Assembly (NCBI RefSeq): GCF_004522215.1
Contig: NZ_SDLR01000007.1
Span: 1 to 64,000 of the forward strand
Source: Ammoniphilus sp. YIM 78166
GTDB lineage: Bacteria > Bacillota > Bacilli > Aneurinibacillales > RAOX-1
Direction of reading: 5' to 3'
DNA length: 64,000 nt
Shown here: positions 1 through 9,376 of the stretch, piece by piece
Position numbering within the stretch: position 1 is the first letter of the stretch
Layout of the letters: every line of letters begins with the position of its first letter
Position numbers and translations under genes: made by a program
The notes under the pieces: generated by a model
The model's input: only the letters and a program-made list of their open reading frames with translations
Database searches by the model: none
Told to the model about the DNA's origin: nothing

Positions 1-237
1 TAGGCAAACGTACGAAAATGTGCGGGTAGCCTAAGCTTTATACCCATCCACAAATTTCTTTAAAAAATCAAGCAAATAGTACTTTAGCTCTCTTCTCTTT
101 ACTGTCATCACTGTTACCCTATGGCAAATACAGGCAATACGAACTATATTCAACATATTACTATATAAGTAAACTAGTGTTAGGCGTACATGTGCCCGCA
201 TGTTCATGGATATGCGGGCAGCGGTGGAGGAAAAGTC

Positions 238-507
238 ATGCTAAGTGAGAGAGTTGCTAAAAAGATTTTTGTTTGGGCGATAGGGTTATTTATATTAGTC
301 TCCTTGTTACTCTCCTATTTAGCAGGAGACCTACAAATCATATCCAATCAGGCTTATTGGAATATCATGCTTGTCCTTATGGGAGGATTGACTATTTCCG
401 GTATCCCTTGGTTACTGGTTATGGAGGGGAAGCAAAGAAGAGTCGCCCTTATAGGATTAGGGCTGAGTTCCGCTTTTTATCTAATAAAAATTTGGTTTGA
501 TTTCTAG
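238..507 (+). CDS. small membrane protein, unknown
   Basis: An 89-residue protein of unknown function. Three hydrophobic stretches (about residues 8-27, 38-60 and 68-85) suggest three membrane segments. The start at 238 is preferred because GGTGGAGG lies just upstream; an earlier in-frame ATG at 190 has no good ribosome-binding site and adds a glycine-rich, non-membrane leader. The gene converges on its right-hand neighbour, and the two stop codons share the palindrome CTAG at 504-507. I do not recognise the family. The 237 bases to its left hold nothing I can name. Confidence 0.6.
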   Translation: MLSERVAKKIFVWAIGLFILVSLLLSYLAGDLQIISNQAYWNIMLVLMGGLTISGIPWLLVMEGKQRRVALIGLGLSSAFYLIKIWFDF

Positions 508-872
508 CTTTGGACCGTCGTTTCTCTCTTTACCCCAAACCAAACAAACATGCAGCCGACTACCACAAAGATGGGCTCGAGCCAATTGGCTTCGGGTCCG
601 TTGGTGATGCGGTGAAGCTGGAAGATCCAGTGGAATACCACGATGTCGAAGCTTAAGAAAAGCCCTGTTGCAGTGGTAAAGCCATTGAAAAAAGCGCGGG
701 AAAAGAATCGGTAAAAGAGAAGCATGAGTATGAGCAACACGGATAAACCAAAGAAAACCGCTCCTAAGCGCTGCATTGGGGTTTCTGCTTTGAGTCCGGC
801 GGCAACGGCTTCAATAATATGAAAGAAAAAGTCCGTTACGAAAAAAGCTGTAATGATGCCAAGGTATTTCAT
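504..872 (-). CDS. DUF2243-like membrane protein
   Basis: A 122-residue integral membrane protein with four hydrophobic segments. The motif HWIFQLHRI around residue 81 resembles the conserved histidine region of the DUF2243 membrane family, which has no established role. Family assignment is by remembered motif and is tentative. The ATG follows GGAAGGTG with a usable spacing. It lies downstream of another small membrane protein on the same strand, with a hairpin between them. Confidence 0.6.
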   Translation of the reverse strand: MKYLGIITAFFVTDFFFHIIEAVAAGLKAETPMQRLGAVFFGLSVLLILMLLFYRFFSRAFFNGFTTATGLFLSFDIVVFHWIFQLHRITNGPEANWLEPIFVVVGCMFVWFGVKRETTVQS

Positions 873-894
873 TTCTTTTTCACCTTCCTATACA

Positions 895-936
895 AAAGGC
901 TGTCCCATTCGTTGATAGAGAATGGTAACAGCCTTT
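895..936 (-). terminator. hairpin between two membrane-protein genes
   Basis: Nine-base arms AAAGGCTGT and ACAGCCTTT, extended by CCATT/AATGG, lie just past the stop of the gene at 940-1230. The T tract is short, so termination may be partial. Confidence 0.55.
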
Positions 937-939
937 ATT

Positions 940-1230
940 TTAGTATTTTTGCAGAACTTTTCGATCCAAAACAAAATTCCCGAAGGGAACAAATGCTGCG
1001 GCGATTGCGCCGATGACGTTCATAATCGACCAACGAATGACATAGGTAACATGAGCAACAGCAAGGATGTAGAGGACAAAGAGAAAGCCGTGGACAGCGC
1101 CTACGATGCGGACGGCTTCGGGGATGTCAGCCAGATACTTCAGTGGCATGGCAATGCCGAGCAGTAGGAGAAAAGAAATGCCTTCGATAAGGCCAATCGT
1201 GCGGAGACGACCAATCGGGTTTGAGAACAT
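940..1230 (-). CDS. DUF3817-family membrane protein (YdzA-like)
   Basis: A 96-residue protein with three hydrophobic segments. The opening pattern (RLRTIGLIEGISFLLLLGIAMPLKY), with the AVHGFLF segment near residue 45, is typical of DUF3817, a small integral membrane family of unknown function common in Bacillota and Actinobacteria. The ATG is preceded by AGGGAGGT at a rather long spacing. Terminal charged residues fit an inside-facing C-terminus. Confidence 0.7.
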   Translation of the reverse strand: MFSNPIGRLRTIGLIEGISFLLLLGIAMPLKYLADIPEAVRIVGAVHGFLFVLYILAVAHVTYVIRWSIMNVIGAIAAAFVPFGNFVLDRKVLQKY

Positions 1231-1371
1231 CGAGCGGAGTACCTCCCTAGCGTAGATTTTTTATGTAGCAGACTATATCATTATATCTTCATTCGAATGT
1301 AAACACCATGATAATAGTGGTTTGTTCAAGAGATTGTCAAATTGCGCTCAAAGTAGTTGTCCCTAAAAAGA

Positions 1372-1415
1372 AGGGTGTCCCCTAAGGGTCTTAACGACCT
1401 TTGGGACACCCTCTT
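1372..1415 (-). terminator. terminator of the GH18 gene
   Basis: A long hairpin with arms GGGTGTCCC and GGGACACCC plus an inner AAGGTC/GACCTT-type stem sits immediately after the stop of the minus-strand gene at 1417, with a T-rich tail on that strand. Confidence 0.85.
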
Positions 1416-1416
1416 T

Positions 1417-2802
1417 CTATTTAATCCTGTAACTAGTTTCACCTGTACTGACTTGGTAATTTGGAAGGCTAGATTGAGCGTGCGCAACGTATAAGCCTTT
1501 CTCTGCTTTCTGCTTGTTCGTTTTGATATAGATCATGTAGCTTCCCTGACTATTGGTAGTTCCGGAGTAGTGGGTTACGCTGCCGGAAGGGGAGGTTACG
1601 GTTACCTTTACTTGCGCACCTGCAAGCGGTTGATTGTTTTTATCTTTTATCGTCGTTTGAATGGTAACCTGCTCACCTGCTAAGTACTCGGCTTTATTGG
1701 CTGCTAGCGTGGTGAAGCTTTCAGCTGGCAGGGCGGGCTCGGTCGGCTCAGCTGGCACTGTCGTACCCAAACCTTTATGAACGGCTTTCCAGAAAGCTTC
1801 ATCTTCTAATCTCATACACCACATGGAGACCCCTGCTAGATTGTAGGTGTTTACGAGTTTTGTCTTTAACTCAATGCTTAGCTCGTTTTCATACCAGACG
1901 GTTCGAGAGGTACCATCGGTTGCTGTATAGCGGAAGTAGGGCGATTGCGCGGTAGCATCCCATTGCGAAACAGCTCCAGTTGAGGAAAGTAAGGCAGGGA
2001 TGTTTTTCCAAGCAACAGCACGGTTGCCGGTATTCGTTGTGGTATTCCACTCATAGCCGTAGGCTGGGAGTCCAATCATAACTTTAGACGAAGGAATTTG
2101 CGAAACTGCATATTTCACTACATTTTCTACCCAATTTAACCCCGCTACAGGTCCTGGGCTTCCCCACGGTCCATGTTGGTCATAGGTCATGACTTGAATG
2201 AAGTCAGCAGCTTGTCCTAACGCCTGATAGTCAAAGGCTCCCACCCAGGCCACGTTTGGAGAATCCGAGGTTTTCGCTGAAACCGAAACAATGGTCTCAA
2301 AACCGTGAGCACGAAGTACCTGAGATAGTTCCGTAATAAACAACGTAAAATGAGCACGATCGCTAGGAAGCATATTTTCAAAGTCAATATTGACTCCTTT
2401 ATAGCCATTCTCTCGAACTAATGCTAATAGATTTTGAACGGCCGATTGACGAACCGAAGCATTGCTTAAGATGGCGTTTGCGAGTTGGCTGTCGAATTGA
2501 CCATTCGCCTCATTCGTTACTGCAGCATAAGGCTGAATACCCCCAGCATGGGCCAGTGCGATGGCGTCAGTTGGGGCGGTGCCGATGACTTTCCCCGCGG
2601 TATCCATGCGATAGGTTACGGTAGAAACTTGGTTGATATAAGAACCAAAACTAGCAATCGATTGATAGGAACTTTTATCTCCTTGGTAGTAGACAGTATA
2701 AAATCCTAAAATCTTTTTGGGCTCATTCGCTGAAGTGCTTTGCCAGAACGGTAGAACGGCGAACATCATGATGAGAAGGAGCAAGAAGGACTTTCTAAGC
2801 AT
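1417..2802 (-). CDS. secreted glycoside hydrolase family 18 protein with C-terminal Ig-like domain
   Basis: A 461-residue exported protein. Residues 1-25 form a signal peptide ending at TSANE. The catalytic GH18 barrel follows, with the active-site strand VNIDFEN at residues 137-143, where E142 would be the acid catalyst; this variant of the DxxDxDxE motif is common in spore-coat and cell-wall GH18 enzymes (YaaH type) as well as chitinases. Later barrel motifs such as QVMTYDQHGPWGSPG and GLPAYGYEW are present. After a Pro/Glu linker near residue 355 comes an Ig-like repeat of about 90 residues, a bacterial adhesion or spacer fold. No LysM domain is seen. The substrate (chitin or peptidoglycan) cannot be decided. 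A c-di-GMP riboswitch precedes the gene, which suggests a role in surface or biofilm behaviour. Confidence 0.88.
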   Translation of the reverse strand: MLRKSFLLLLIMMFAVLPFWQSTSANEPKKILGFYTVYYQGDKSSYQSIASFGSYINQVSTVTYRMDTAGKVIGTAPTDAIALAHAGGIQPYAAVTNEANGQFDSQLANAILSNASVRQSAVQNLLALVRENGYKGVNIDFENMLPSDRAHFTLFITELSQVLRAHGFETIVSVSAKTSDSPNVAWVGAFDYQALGQAADFIQVMTYDQHGPWGSPGPVAGLNWVENVVKYAVSQIPSSKVMIGLPAYGYEWNTTTNTGNRAVAWKNIPALLSSTGAVSQWDATAQSPYFRYTATDGTSRTVWYENELSIELKTKLVNTYNLAGVSMWCMRLEDEAFWKAVHKGLGTTVPAEPTEPALPAESFTTLAANKAEYLAGEQVTIQTTIKDKNNQPLAGAQVKVTVTSPSGSVTHYSGTTNSQGSYMIYIKTNKQKAEKGLYVAHAQSSLPNYQVSTGETSYRIK

Positions 2803-2845
2803 GTTTTTCCCCTACTTTCTTGGTGCTAGTTTTATAGGAAAAACG

Positions 2846-2881
2846 ACAAAAAGACTTCCCCTCTACTAATTCCGGCAAGTC
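2846..2881 (-). terminator. candidate riboswitch expression-platform terminator
   Basis: On the minus strand, GACTT...AAGTC arms (extended by CC/GG) are followed by a run of five T and then a second T run, between the c-di-GMP aptamer and the GH18 start. The stem is short, so this is an inferred platform. Confidence 0.45.
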
Positions 2882-2901
2882 AAAGCACATCGCGATTTAT
2901 A

Positions 2902-2977
2902 CCGGCAACTGGCTGGCTTGTTCTTTCGAAGGTAGCCCCTGTAGCTTTGCGTCCCCATCTTTCGAAGGGTTTGCCTT
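2902..2977 (-). promoter_or_regulatory. cyclic di-GMP-I (GEMM) riboswitch aptamer
   Basis: Read on the minus strand, the sequence carries the class I c-di-GMP landmarks in order: GGCAAACC, a CTTCGAAAG capped helix, GGGACGCAAAGC, a second helix with a GAAA loop, then GTTGCC, which closes P1 with GGCAAAC. It lies about 100 bases upstream of the GH18 start on the same strand. The rest of the 297-base gap has no gene. Confidence 0.85.
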
Positions 2978-3099
2978 TGTCTTTTTTTCCTTTATACCCA
3001 TATTTAAGCATGAAGGGAAAATGATTGTATACAGGTAATAAAAGACATAAATGCTGGCATTTGGATCAAACTAAGGCACAACGAGTCGAGAAGCGGGTG

Positions 3100-4028
3100 A
3101 TGAATTTGTCTGTCTGGAATAGGTGGAAAAAGTATAACCAAAAGGTGAGCAAACGGGTGACGGATCAAGATGTCATTATTCCAGAGACAAAGGAAAGGGT
3201 GACGCTGGAGGCTATTCGTGCGGAGTTCAATCACATTGATGATGCCATGTTTCAAGACCTTAGCATCCAGGGACGCAAAGGTACGATGATCTATCTTAGC
3301 ACCTTAGTAGATCCAAAGGTCCTGCAGCAGGTGTTGCTTGATCCGTTAAATCTCTCCCATGGAATGAAGGTTGGACTCCCCATTGATCAACTCCATCCTC
3401 GTGGACAATGGGCGGATCTCCAACTATTGCCCAAGCTCTTGCATGATATAGCCACTGGATATACCGTAATCTGGTTTCATGACGATGAAACAGCGTTTAA
3501 AATTCACACGTATAGCCCACCTCAACGTGGGGTTACGCCGACTGAAAATGAAACCACGTTTTAGGGCCGCAGGATGCTTTTACGGAAGATCTAGGGACTA
3601 ATCTTTCCCTCATTAAGCGGAGATTGCAAACGACTAATCTAAAGAATCAAACCTTCCTTTTGGGGACGGAAACAAGAAGCTCCGTTTCCATTGTCTATAT
3701 GTCTAACATCGCCAATCAAGAAAATCTGGACAGAGTGATGTATCGTGTTCGCAATGTAGAGTTCGAGGGATTTATCGGAATGGCGGTCTTAAAGCAAATG
3801 CTGGAGGACAAGCCTTACTCTCCTTTTCCACAATTTCTCATCACCAGTTGTCCGGATAATGTTGTTCATTACCTAATGGATGGAAGGATCATCGTTTTAT
3901 TAGAGGGGAGCCCGGAAGCAGCGGTCGCACCGGCCAGCTTTTTTGAGATGTTTACAAGCCCGGAAGACTTTTACAACCGAGTCGAATATGACATCGTTAG
4001 GGACCCCTTATCTAAGCCCGATTCCTAG
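3100..4028 (+). pseudogene. gerA: gerA-type germinant receptor A subunit, frameshifted and truncated
   Basis: The first part (3100-3564) reads as the N-terminal soluble domain of a GerA/SpoVAF-type spore germinant receptor A subunit. It stops at TAG 3562, but the family sequence continues in the frame one base to the left: the conserved GPQDAFTEDL...NLSLIKRR block begins at 3564. A net loss of one base near 3560 explains this. The second part runs to 4028, through the SPEDFYNR motif that normally precedes the membrane domain, and then ends. The C-terminal half with the transmembrane helices is missing. Intact A subunits are about 480-500 residues; roughly 300 remain. The ATG at 3100 is chosen because the residues before it are unlike the family. 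The gene cannot give a working receptor. Confidence 0.8.
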
Positions 4029-4271
4029 AAAGTGGACGGACCTCGGTAACTTTATCCTGCGGGCGCCGATTAATTACATGTTCTCTCGTATGGGATTATT
4101 CCACTTTGCCTCATTCCTCCCTTTATTCTAGTACACGTACCGCTAACAGAAGTTGTTCAGGACTTCCTTTATGGAAAGGTCTCAACGGTGATGGGGTATG
4201 CAATTATACTTTATCCCAACCTACTATTATTCCTAAGCTGGATACAAAACAAAAGGAGAAAGCTGACGTGA
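4029..4271 (+). pseudogene. gerB-type germinant permease remnant
   Basis: Between the broken A subunit and the C subunit is a short stretch that fits the end of a GerB-type permease. In the frame ending at TGA 4269, about 60 codons read as hydrophobic segments with a basic tail (WIQNKRRKLT). Its stop overlaps the GTG start of the next gene, the usual gerB-gerC coupling. In another frame an earlier piece (KWTDLGNFILRAP) may be more of the same protein. At least 850 bases of GerB are missing, so a deletion probably joined gerA to the end of gerB. The assignment rests mainly on position and on the tail. Confidence 0.55.
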
Positions 4272-5380
4272 AGCTTCTAGTCCACATTTTACTTGTTATG
4301 TTGCTAGTACTCCTAAATAGCGGCTGCGGGACAGTTGTTCAAAGGCCGACACTCGAAGACTTTGGAATGATTGGCGTCATTGGGTTTGATTTAGCAGAAG
4401 AGGGGAGAATGAAGGTCACGACTGCCGTCCCACAACCTTCAGAGCAAGCACAGGAAAAAATACAGATTTATCAGGAGGAAGCAGAGCTTACCCGCGAAGC
4501 AATCGGAAGGATGTCTACTCAATCCGAGCATACGCTAACCCTTGCCCAGCTAAGGGTAGTGATTATGAGTGAAGCCTTTTCACGGGAACGCGGTATAAAG
4601 CATGTACTGGAGTATTTGTATCGATCTCCGATTGTTGGAGACAATGTTCTACTAGCGGTAGCAAAAGGATCTGCAGAGGAGGTTATTAAGGGAAGGTACC
4701 CTAATAAACCCATTGTGACGACATTTTTAAATGACCTGCTCCGCCCTCGGAATGTAACAGGATTTAGTTCCTTTACTACCTTGCATGATTTTATTTATAC
4801 CTTGACGGATCAAGTATCAGATCCAACCTTACCTTATATCGAAAGGATTGATCATACGGTACAAATCTCGAAGCTGGCGCTTTTTCTTTGAGATAAGATG
4901 GTAGAGACGCTTTCTCAGGAAGAAGGCAAGGTCTTGCAGGCCTTGACGACTGGATCGCGACTGCCGGATATAAAAGTAACCATTCAAGAGGAAAAGGAAG
5001 ACAAGCCTGTGAGTCTGGTCCTTTCTTTTATAAGAAGCAAGGTAAAGAGTAAATGCTCAGGAGGTTTGAAACAGCCTGAATTCGGGATTTCTCTGACCTT
5101 TACATCGGAGCTGCTTGAATATACGGGGAAAAGAGACCTCTCAGATCCCAAACAGATAGAGGAACTAGAAGAAAAGATTGATCAAGTACTTAGGGAGAGG
5201 GTAGAACAGCTGATTGAAAAAGTACAACGACTTCGAATAGATCCTATCCATATGGGAGAGTGCGTGAGAAAGAGTCATCGTGGAGAATGGACGAAAGAAC
5301 GGTGGACGGAATCGCTGGCTCAGGCTGCTTTTCATGTGAGAGTCAGAAATATCATCCATAGCACAGGAACCCTGCATTAG
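4268..5380 (+). pseudogene. gerC: Ger(x)C-family germination lipoprotein with in-frame stop
   Basis: The frame from GTG 4268 (after AAAAGGAGAAAG) begins with a lipoprotein signal, LLVLLNSGCG, and continues with the GerC N-terminal domain (DFGMIGVIGFD, AQLRVVIMSE, SPIVGDNVLLA). A TGA at 4889 interrupts it, and the same frame then continues DKMVETLSQEEG through to a normal C-terminal domain ending at 5380. With the stop read through the product would be 370 residues, the normal GerC length, so this is a single nonsense change rather than a deletion. The two parts would be lipid-anchored at the inner spore membrane. With gerA and gerB already broken, the operon looks inactive. Confidence 0.8.
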
Positions 5381-5554
5381 GGGGTTGGCGAAAAAAGTGG
5401 AAATTTGTCGTAGGAAACAGGAGTAAAAATTCATAAATTAGTCACATTCGATAGGCAAAATATATTGAAGTTCACATATTTTGAATTTTAATTAAGCAAA
5501 AAATAATAATCCAACCCCATTTTTTGTATTTCCTTAAAAATACGTTTTTCACGC

Positions 5555-5583
5555 TTCAAATAATGCTTACAATGATGTATAAT
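5555..5583 (+). promoter_or_regulatory. candidate promoter for the ctaCDEF operon
   Basis: TTCAAA (5555-5560), a 17-base spacer, and TATAAT (5578-5583) lie about 290 bases before ctaC. The -35 is weak. The remainder of the 495-base gap from 5381 to 5875 holds no gene; it is AT-rich and would make a long untranslated leader. Confidence 0.45.
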
Positions 5584-5875
5584 CATCAAGTGTGATAAGT
5601 ACTTACTACTTTAATGGGGAGGAATCTTGCAGACACCAGGTGCATAATATTCTTGGTTAGCAAACAAATCTCTACCTAATTCTCCTCTTCTCGTTTAAGG
5701 GAGTACAAAACTGGATAGAAAGTAATAATGTCGTTTTATGTTTTTATCAGGAAGGTAACGGATTTGCACTTAGTGGCATGATCTGTTGGTCCATTCTTTT
5801 CTCTGGATGAGAATAGATTTTACTTACTTAACCATTAGGTAGAGTGATCAAACAAGAAAGTGGGGTTGAATTTTG

Positions 5876-6910
5876 ATGAGTCGATGGAAATTAGGTTGGC
5901 GTTTATTGCCGTTGCTCGCGGTAATAATGCTAGTACTCACTGGGTGTGCACAAGACCCGTATCTGTCTGCTTTGGATCCTAAAGGACCCGTAGCTGCTGC
6001 ACAGCTGTCCTTGATTATGCTCAGTTTGTACATCATGATTGGCGTATTCGCTGTAGTAATGATTATTTACGTGTATGTACTGGTGAAGTTCCGCAAGCGT
6101 AAGGGACAAACTGGAATCCCAGAGCAAGTTGAAGGAAACCACAAGCTTGAAATTATCTGGACTGTTATTCCTCTTATTCTACTTGCTGTCTTAGCTGTAC
6201 CTACTGTATCGCTAACCTTTGATTTAGCGGAAAAGCACAACAGCGAAGAGGCGCTGCAGGTTAAAGTTGTTGCTCACCAATTCTGGTGGGAGTTTGAATA
6301 TCCAGATTTAGAGATCTCCGCTGGACAGGACCTTTATATCCCAACAGGGCAAAAAGTTCAGTTCCAAGTCACATCTAAAGATGTAATGCACGCGTTCTGG
6401 GTTCCGGCTCTTGGCGGTAAGATTGATACAAACCCAGGCATGATCAACAACATGTGGTTGCATGCGGATAAGCCTGGTACTTATAAAGGGAAGTGCGCCG
6501 AACTTTGTGGGCCATCTCATGCCCTTATGGACTTTAAGGTGGTTGCCCTTGAACCTGCGGAGTTTGATAAGTGGGTTGGCAACATGAAGGCTTCTGCAAC
6601 TAAGCCAGCTCCTGCTACGGCTAGCGCACAAGCGGGTCAAGACATCTTCAACCAAAGCTGTATTGGATGCCATGCTGTGGATGCAACCAAAGGATTAATG
6701 GTTCCTGATATTGCTCCAAACTTGGCTGGGTTTGCAGACCGTACTGTTCTTGCTGGTTTCGTCGAGCATAATGATGAAAACTTGGCTCAATGGATTAAAA
6801 ATCCTCAATCCTTGAAGCCTGGAAACTTGATGCCAGGATTCGAAGGGAAATTGAATGATCAGCAAATTAGCGATCTTGTAGAATATATGAACACGTTGAC
6901 TATTGAATAA
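5876..6910 (+). CDS. ctaC: cytochrome caa3 oxidase subunit II with fused cytochrome c
   Basis: A 344-residue subunit II of the heme-copper oxidase, which takes electrons from cytochrome c into the CuA centre. It opens with a lipoprotein signal (LTGCAQ, lipidated Cys near residue 23). Two membrane helices follow at about 37-65 and 90-112. The cupredoxin domain carries the CuA ligands C207 and C211 with H215 and M218 (CAELCGPSHALM). A C-terminal class I cytochrome c domain has CIGCH at 262-266 and an axial-Met segment GNLMPGF. The fusion marks the caa3 type. The ATG at 5876 is preferred over TTG at 5873, as it sits better behind AAAGTGGGG. First gene of ctaCDEF. Confidence 0.97.
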   Translation: MSRWKLGWRLLPLLAVIMLVLTGCAQDPYLSALDPKGPVAAAQLSLIMLSLYIMIGVFAVVMIIYVYVLVKFRKRKGQTGIPEQVEGNHKLEIIWTVIPLILLAVLAVPTVSLTFDLAEKHNSEEALQVKVVAHQFWWEFEYPDLEISAGQDLYIPTGQKVQFQVTSKDVMHAFWVPALGGKIDTNPGMINNMWLHADKPGTYKGKCAELCGPSHALMDFKVVALEPAEFDKWVGNMKASATKPAPATASAQAGQDIFNQSCIGCHAVDATKGLMVPDIAPNLAGFADRTVLAGFVEHNDENLAQWIKNPQSLKPGNLMPGFEGKLNDQQISDLVEYMNTLTIE

Positions 6911-6934
6911 TCTCGAAATAAAGGAGGTATTACC

Positions 6935-8764
6935 TTGGCTGCACATGCTCATCCAAAGAGAACCGGCTTGTGGGATTGGTTAACTACCGTTGACCACAAG
7001 AAAATCGGTATTCTTTACCTCATAGCAGGTGGCTTCTTCTTCCTTGTTGGTGGATTGGAAGCACTCCTGATGCGTATTCAGTTAATGTATCCGAACCAAG
7101 AAATATTCGTTGGTGGTTCCTTTAACCAGCTTCTTACTATGCATGGAACAACCATGATCTTCTTGGCGGCGATGCCTGTTATTTTTGCTTTAATGAACGC
7201 GATTGTACCCCTTCAGATTGGAGCGCGCGACGTTGCGTTTCCATTCTTGAACTCTTTAGGTTTCTGGTTATTCTTCCTTGGTGGAGTCCTTTTGAATCTT
7301 AGCTGGTTCTTAGGCGGCGCACCTGATGCAGGTTGGACGGCGTATGTTCCATTGTCTTCCGATGAATTTAGTGGTATGGGAGTAGACTTCTATGTATTGG
7401 GTCTACAGATTGCCGGTATCGGAACATGGGTCGGGGGGATTAACTTCCTTGTAACGATCATTAATATGCGTGCACCAGGCTTAACCTTCATGCGTTTGCC
7501 TATGTTTACTTGGAGCGTATTCGTTACATCTGCTCTTATCTTGTTCGCATTCCCTGCGATTACGGTAAGTTTAGTGTTGTTGATGTTTGACCGTTTATTC
7601 GGTGGAGCTTTCTTCGATCCAGCGTTGGGCGGAAACATCGTAATCTGGCAGCATTTGTTCTGGGTATTTGGTCACCCTGAGGTTTATATCTTAATCTTGC
7701 CAGCATTCGGTGTGATCTCTGAAGTTATCTCTACTTTCTCTAAGAAGCGCATTTTCGGATACAGCGCAATGGTTTTCGCTACTGTATTGATCGGTTTCTT
7801 AGGATTCATGGTTTGGGTTCACCACATGTTCACCGTAGGTTTAGGTCCTGTGGCTAACTCCTTGTTCTCGATTGCTACGATGTTAATCGCCGTGCCAACG
7901 GGTATCAAGATCTTTAACTGGCTCTTTACCATGTGGGGAGGACATATCCGCTTCACAGCTGCGAACCTTTGGGCTGTAGGATTCATTCCAACCTTCGTAA
8001 TCGGTGGGATGACAGGGGTTATGCTAACCCTTCCGCCATCTGACTATCAGTTCCACGATTCTTATTTCGTTGTTGCCCACTTCCACTACACGATCGTTGG
8101 TGGTATGGTGTTTGCTCTATTTGCAGGTCTTCATTACTGGTGGCCAAAAATGTTCGGTAAAATCTTGAATGAAACAATAGGAAAGATCGGTTTCTGGTTC
8201 TTCTTTATCGGGTTCCACTTAACGTTCTTCCCGCAGCATTTCTTAGGTTTGATGGGAATGCCGCGCCGCGTATTTACCTTTATGCCGAATCAAGGCTTAG
8301 AGTTAGGTAACCTAATCAGTACCATTGGTGCTTTTGGTATGACGATCGGAACGCTTGCGTTCTTAACGAATGTGATCGTTACTGCTTCTCGTGGAGAAAA
8401 AGCTTCGAACGATCCATGGGATGCTCGTACACTTGAGTGGACGATTTCTTCGCCAGCTCCTGAGTACAACTTTGCTCAAACTCCGCTTGTGCGTGGGTTG
8501 GATGCATTCTGGGTAGAGAAAATGGCAGGCAAGAAGAAGATGACGCCAGCCGAGCCGCTTGGTGAGATCCATATGCCATCTCCATCCATCTTACCGTTTA
8601 TTATGTCCCTAGGACTATTTATCGCAGGTTTTGGTTTCATGTATCACGCTTACCTGATCGTGATAATTGGATTGTTAACTACAGTTGTTTGTATGTTCCT
8701 ACGTTCCATTTACGACGATCCTGGTTATCATCTGCATCCGGATGAAGAGGAGGTAAAGGCGTAA
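6935..8764 (+). CDS. ctaD: cytochrome caa3 oxidase subunit I
   Basis: The 609-residue catalytic subunit, which holds heme a and the heme a3-CuB site and reduces oxygen while pumping protons. Twelve or more membrane helices are evident. The CuB and cross-link region WVFGHPEVYILILP and the heme ligand region VVAHFHYTIVGG are intact. The start is TTG at 6935, set by a strong AAAGGAGGT six bases upstream. It ends in a one-base overlap with ctaE, so translation is probably coupled. The long C-terminal extension beyond the core is normal for Bacillus-type enzymes. Confidence 0.98.
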   Translation: MAAHAHPKRTGLWDWLTTVDHKKIGILYLIAGGFFFLVGGLEALLMRIQLMYPNQEIFVGGSFNQLLTMHGTTMIFLAAMPVIFALMNAIVPLQIGARDVAFPFLNSLGFWLFFLGGVLLNLSWFLGGAPDAGWTAYVPLSSDEFSGMGVDFYVLGLQIAGIGTWVGGINFLVTIINMRAPGLTFMRLPMFTWSVFVTSALILFAFPAITVSLVLLMFDRLFGGAFFDPALGGNIVIWQHLFWVFGHPEVYILILPAFGVISEVISTFSKKRIFGYSAMVFATVLIGFLGFMVWVHHMFTVGLGPVANSLFSIATMLIAVPTGIKIFNWLFTMWGGHIRFTAANLWAVGFIPTFVIGGMTGVMLTLPPSDYQFHDSYFVVAHFHYTIVGGMVFALFAGLHYWWPKMFGKILNETIGKIGFWFFFIGFHLTFFPQHFLGLMGMPRRVFTFMPNQGLELGNLISTIGAFGMTIGTLAFLTNVIVTASRGEKASNDPWDARTLEWTISSPAPEYNFAQTPLVRGLDAFWVEKMAGKKKMTPAEPLGEIHMPSPSILPFIMSLGLFIAGFGFMYHAYLIVIIGLLTTVVCMFLRSIYDDPGYHLHPDEEEVKA

Positions 8765-9372
8765 TGGCACAAAATTTTACAACCCTTCCCGACCATCCTG
8801 AAACAGCTACCCTTGAAGGTAAAAATAAAGTTCTTGCCTTCTGGCTGTTCTTAGGTGGAGAAGTTGTTCTATTCGGTTCTTTGTTTGCAACATTCATCGC
8901 TCTTCGTACCTCTTATGCAGGCGGTCCTACTGGAGCAGAATTGTTTGATCTTGGTTTAGTAGCTGTAGCTACGTTGCTGCTACTAACCAGTAGTTTAACA
9001 AGCGTATTCGGGGTGATGGCTCTTCACCGCCATGATGTCGCAGGCATGCAAAGGTGGTTTGGGATCACCGTTGCGCTTGGGGTAGCGTTCTTAGGACTTG
9101 AAATTTACGAGTTCTTGCACTACTACCATATGGGGCATACTATGTCTAGCAGTGCGTTTGGATCCGCGTTCTATACGCTCGTTGGATTCCACGGGGGTCA
9201 CGTATTAGCAGGTGTAACTTGGATCGCATTGCTTCAAATTCAATTGGCTAAAAAAGGCTTAACCGTTGTAACAGCTCCAAAGTTTTACCTTGCTGCACTA
9301 TACTGGCACTTTGTTGACTTAGTGTGGGTGTTCATCTTCACGGTTGTGTATCTAATGGGAAAGGTGGGTTAA
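8764..9372 (+). CDS. ctaE: cytochrome caa3 oxidase subunit III
   Basis: A 202-residue membrane subunit III with five predicted helices. The end pattern, GFHGGHVLAGVTW followed by YWHFVDLVWVFIFTVVYL, is the conserved signature of the family. It stabilises the proton-pumping core rather than carrying redox centres. The ATG overlaps the last base of the ctaD stop (TAATG), and GAAGAGGAGG lies within the ctaD end as its ribosome-binding site. Confidence 0.97.
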   Translation: MAQNFTTLPDHPETATLEGKNKVLAFWLFLGGEVVLFGSLFATFIALRTSYAGGPTGAELFDLGLVAVATLLLLTSSLTSVFGVMALHRHDVAGMQRWFGITVALGVAFLGLEIYEFLHYYHMGHTMSSSAFGSAFYTLVGFHGGHVLAGVTWIALLQIQLAKKGLTVVTAPKFYLAALYWHFVDLVWVFIFTVVYLMGKVG

Positions 9373-9376
9373 GTTC

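Noticed and set aside
4889..4891. TGA in gerC as a selenocysteine codon
   Set aside because: No SECIS-like hairpin is evident, the family has no Cys or Sec here, and the neighbouring gerA and gerB are broken, so a nonsense mutation is simpler.
5381..5875. A gene or known riboswitch in the ctaC leader
   Set aside because: No frame shows coding character and no aptamer landmark was found; only a moderate promoter is supported.
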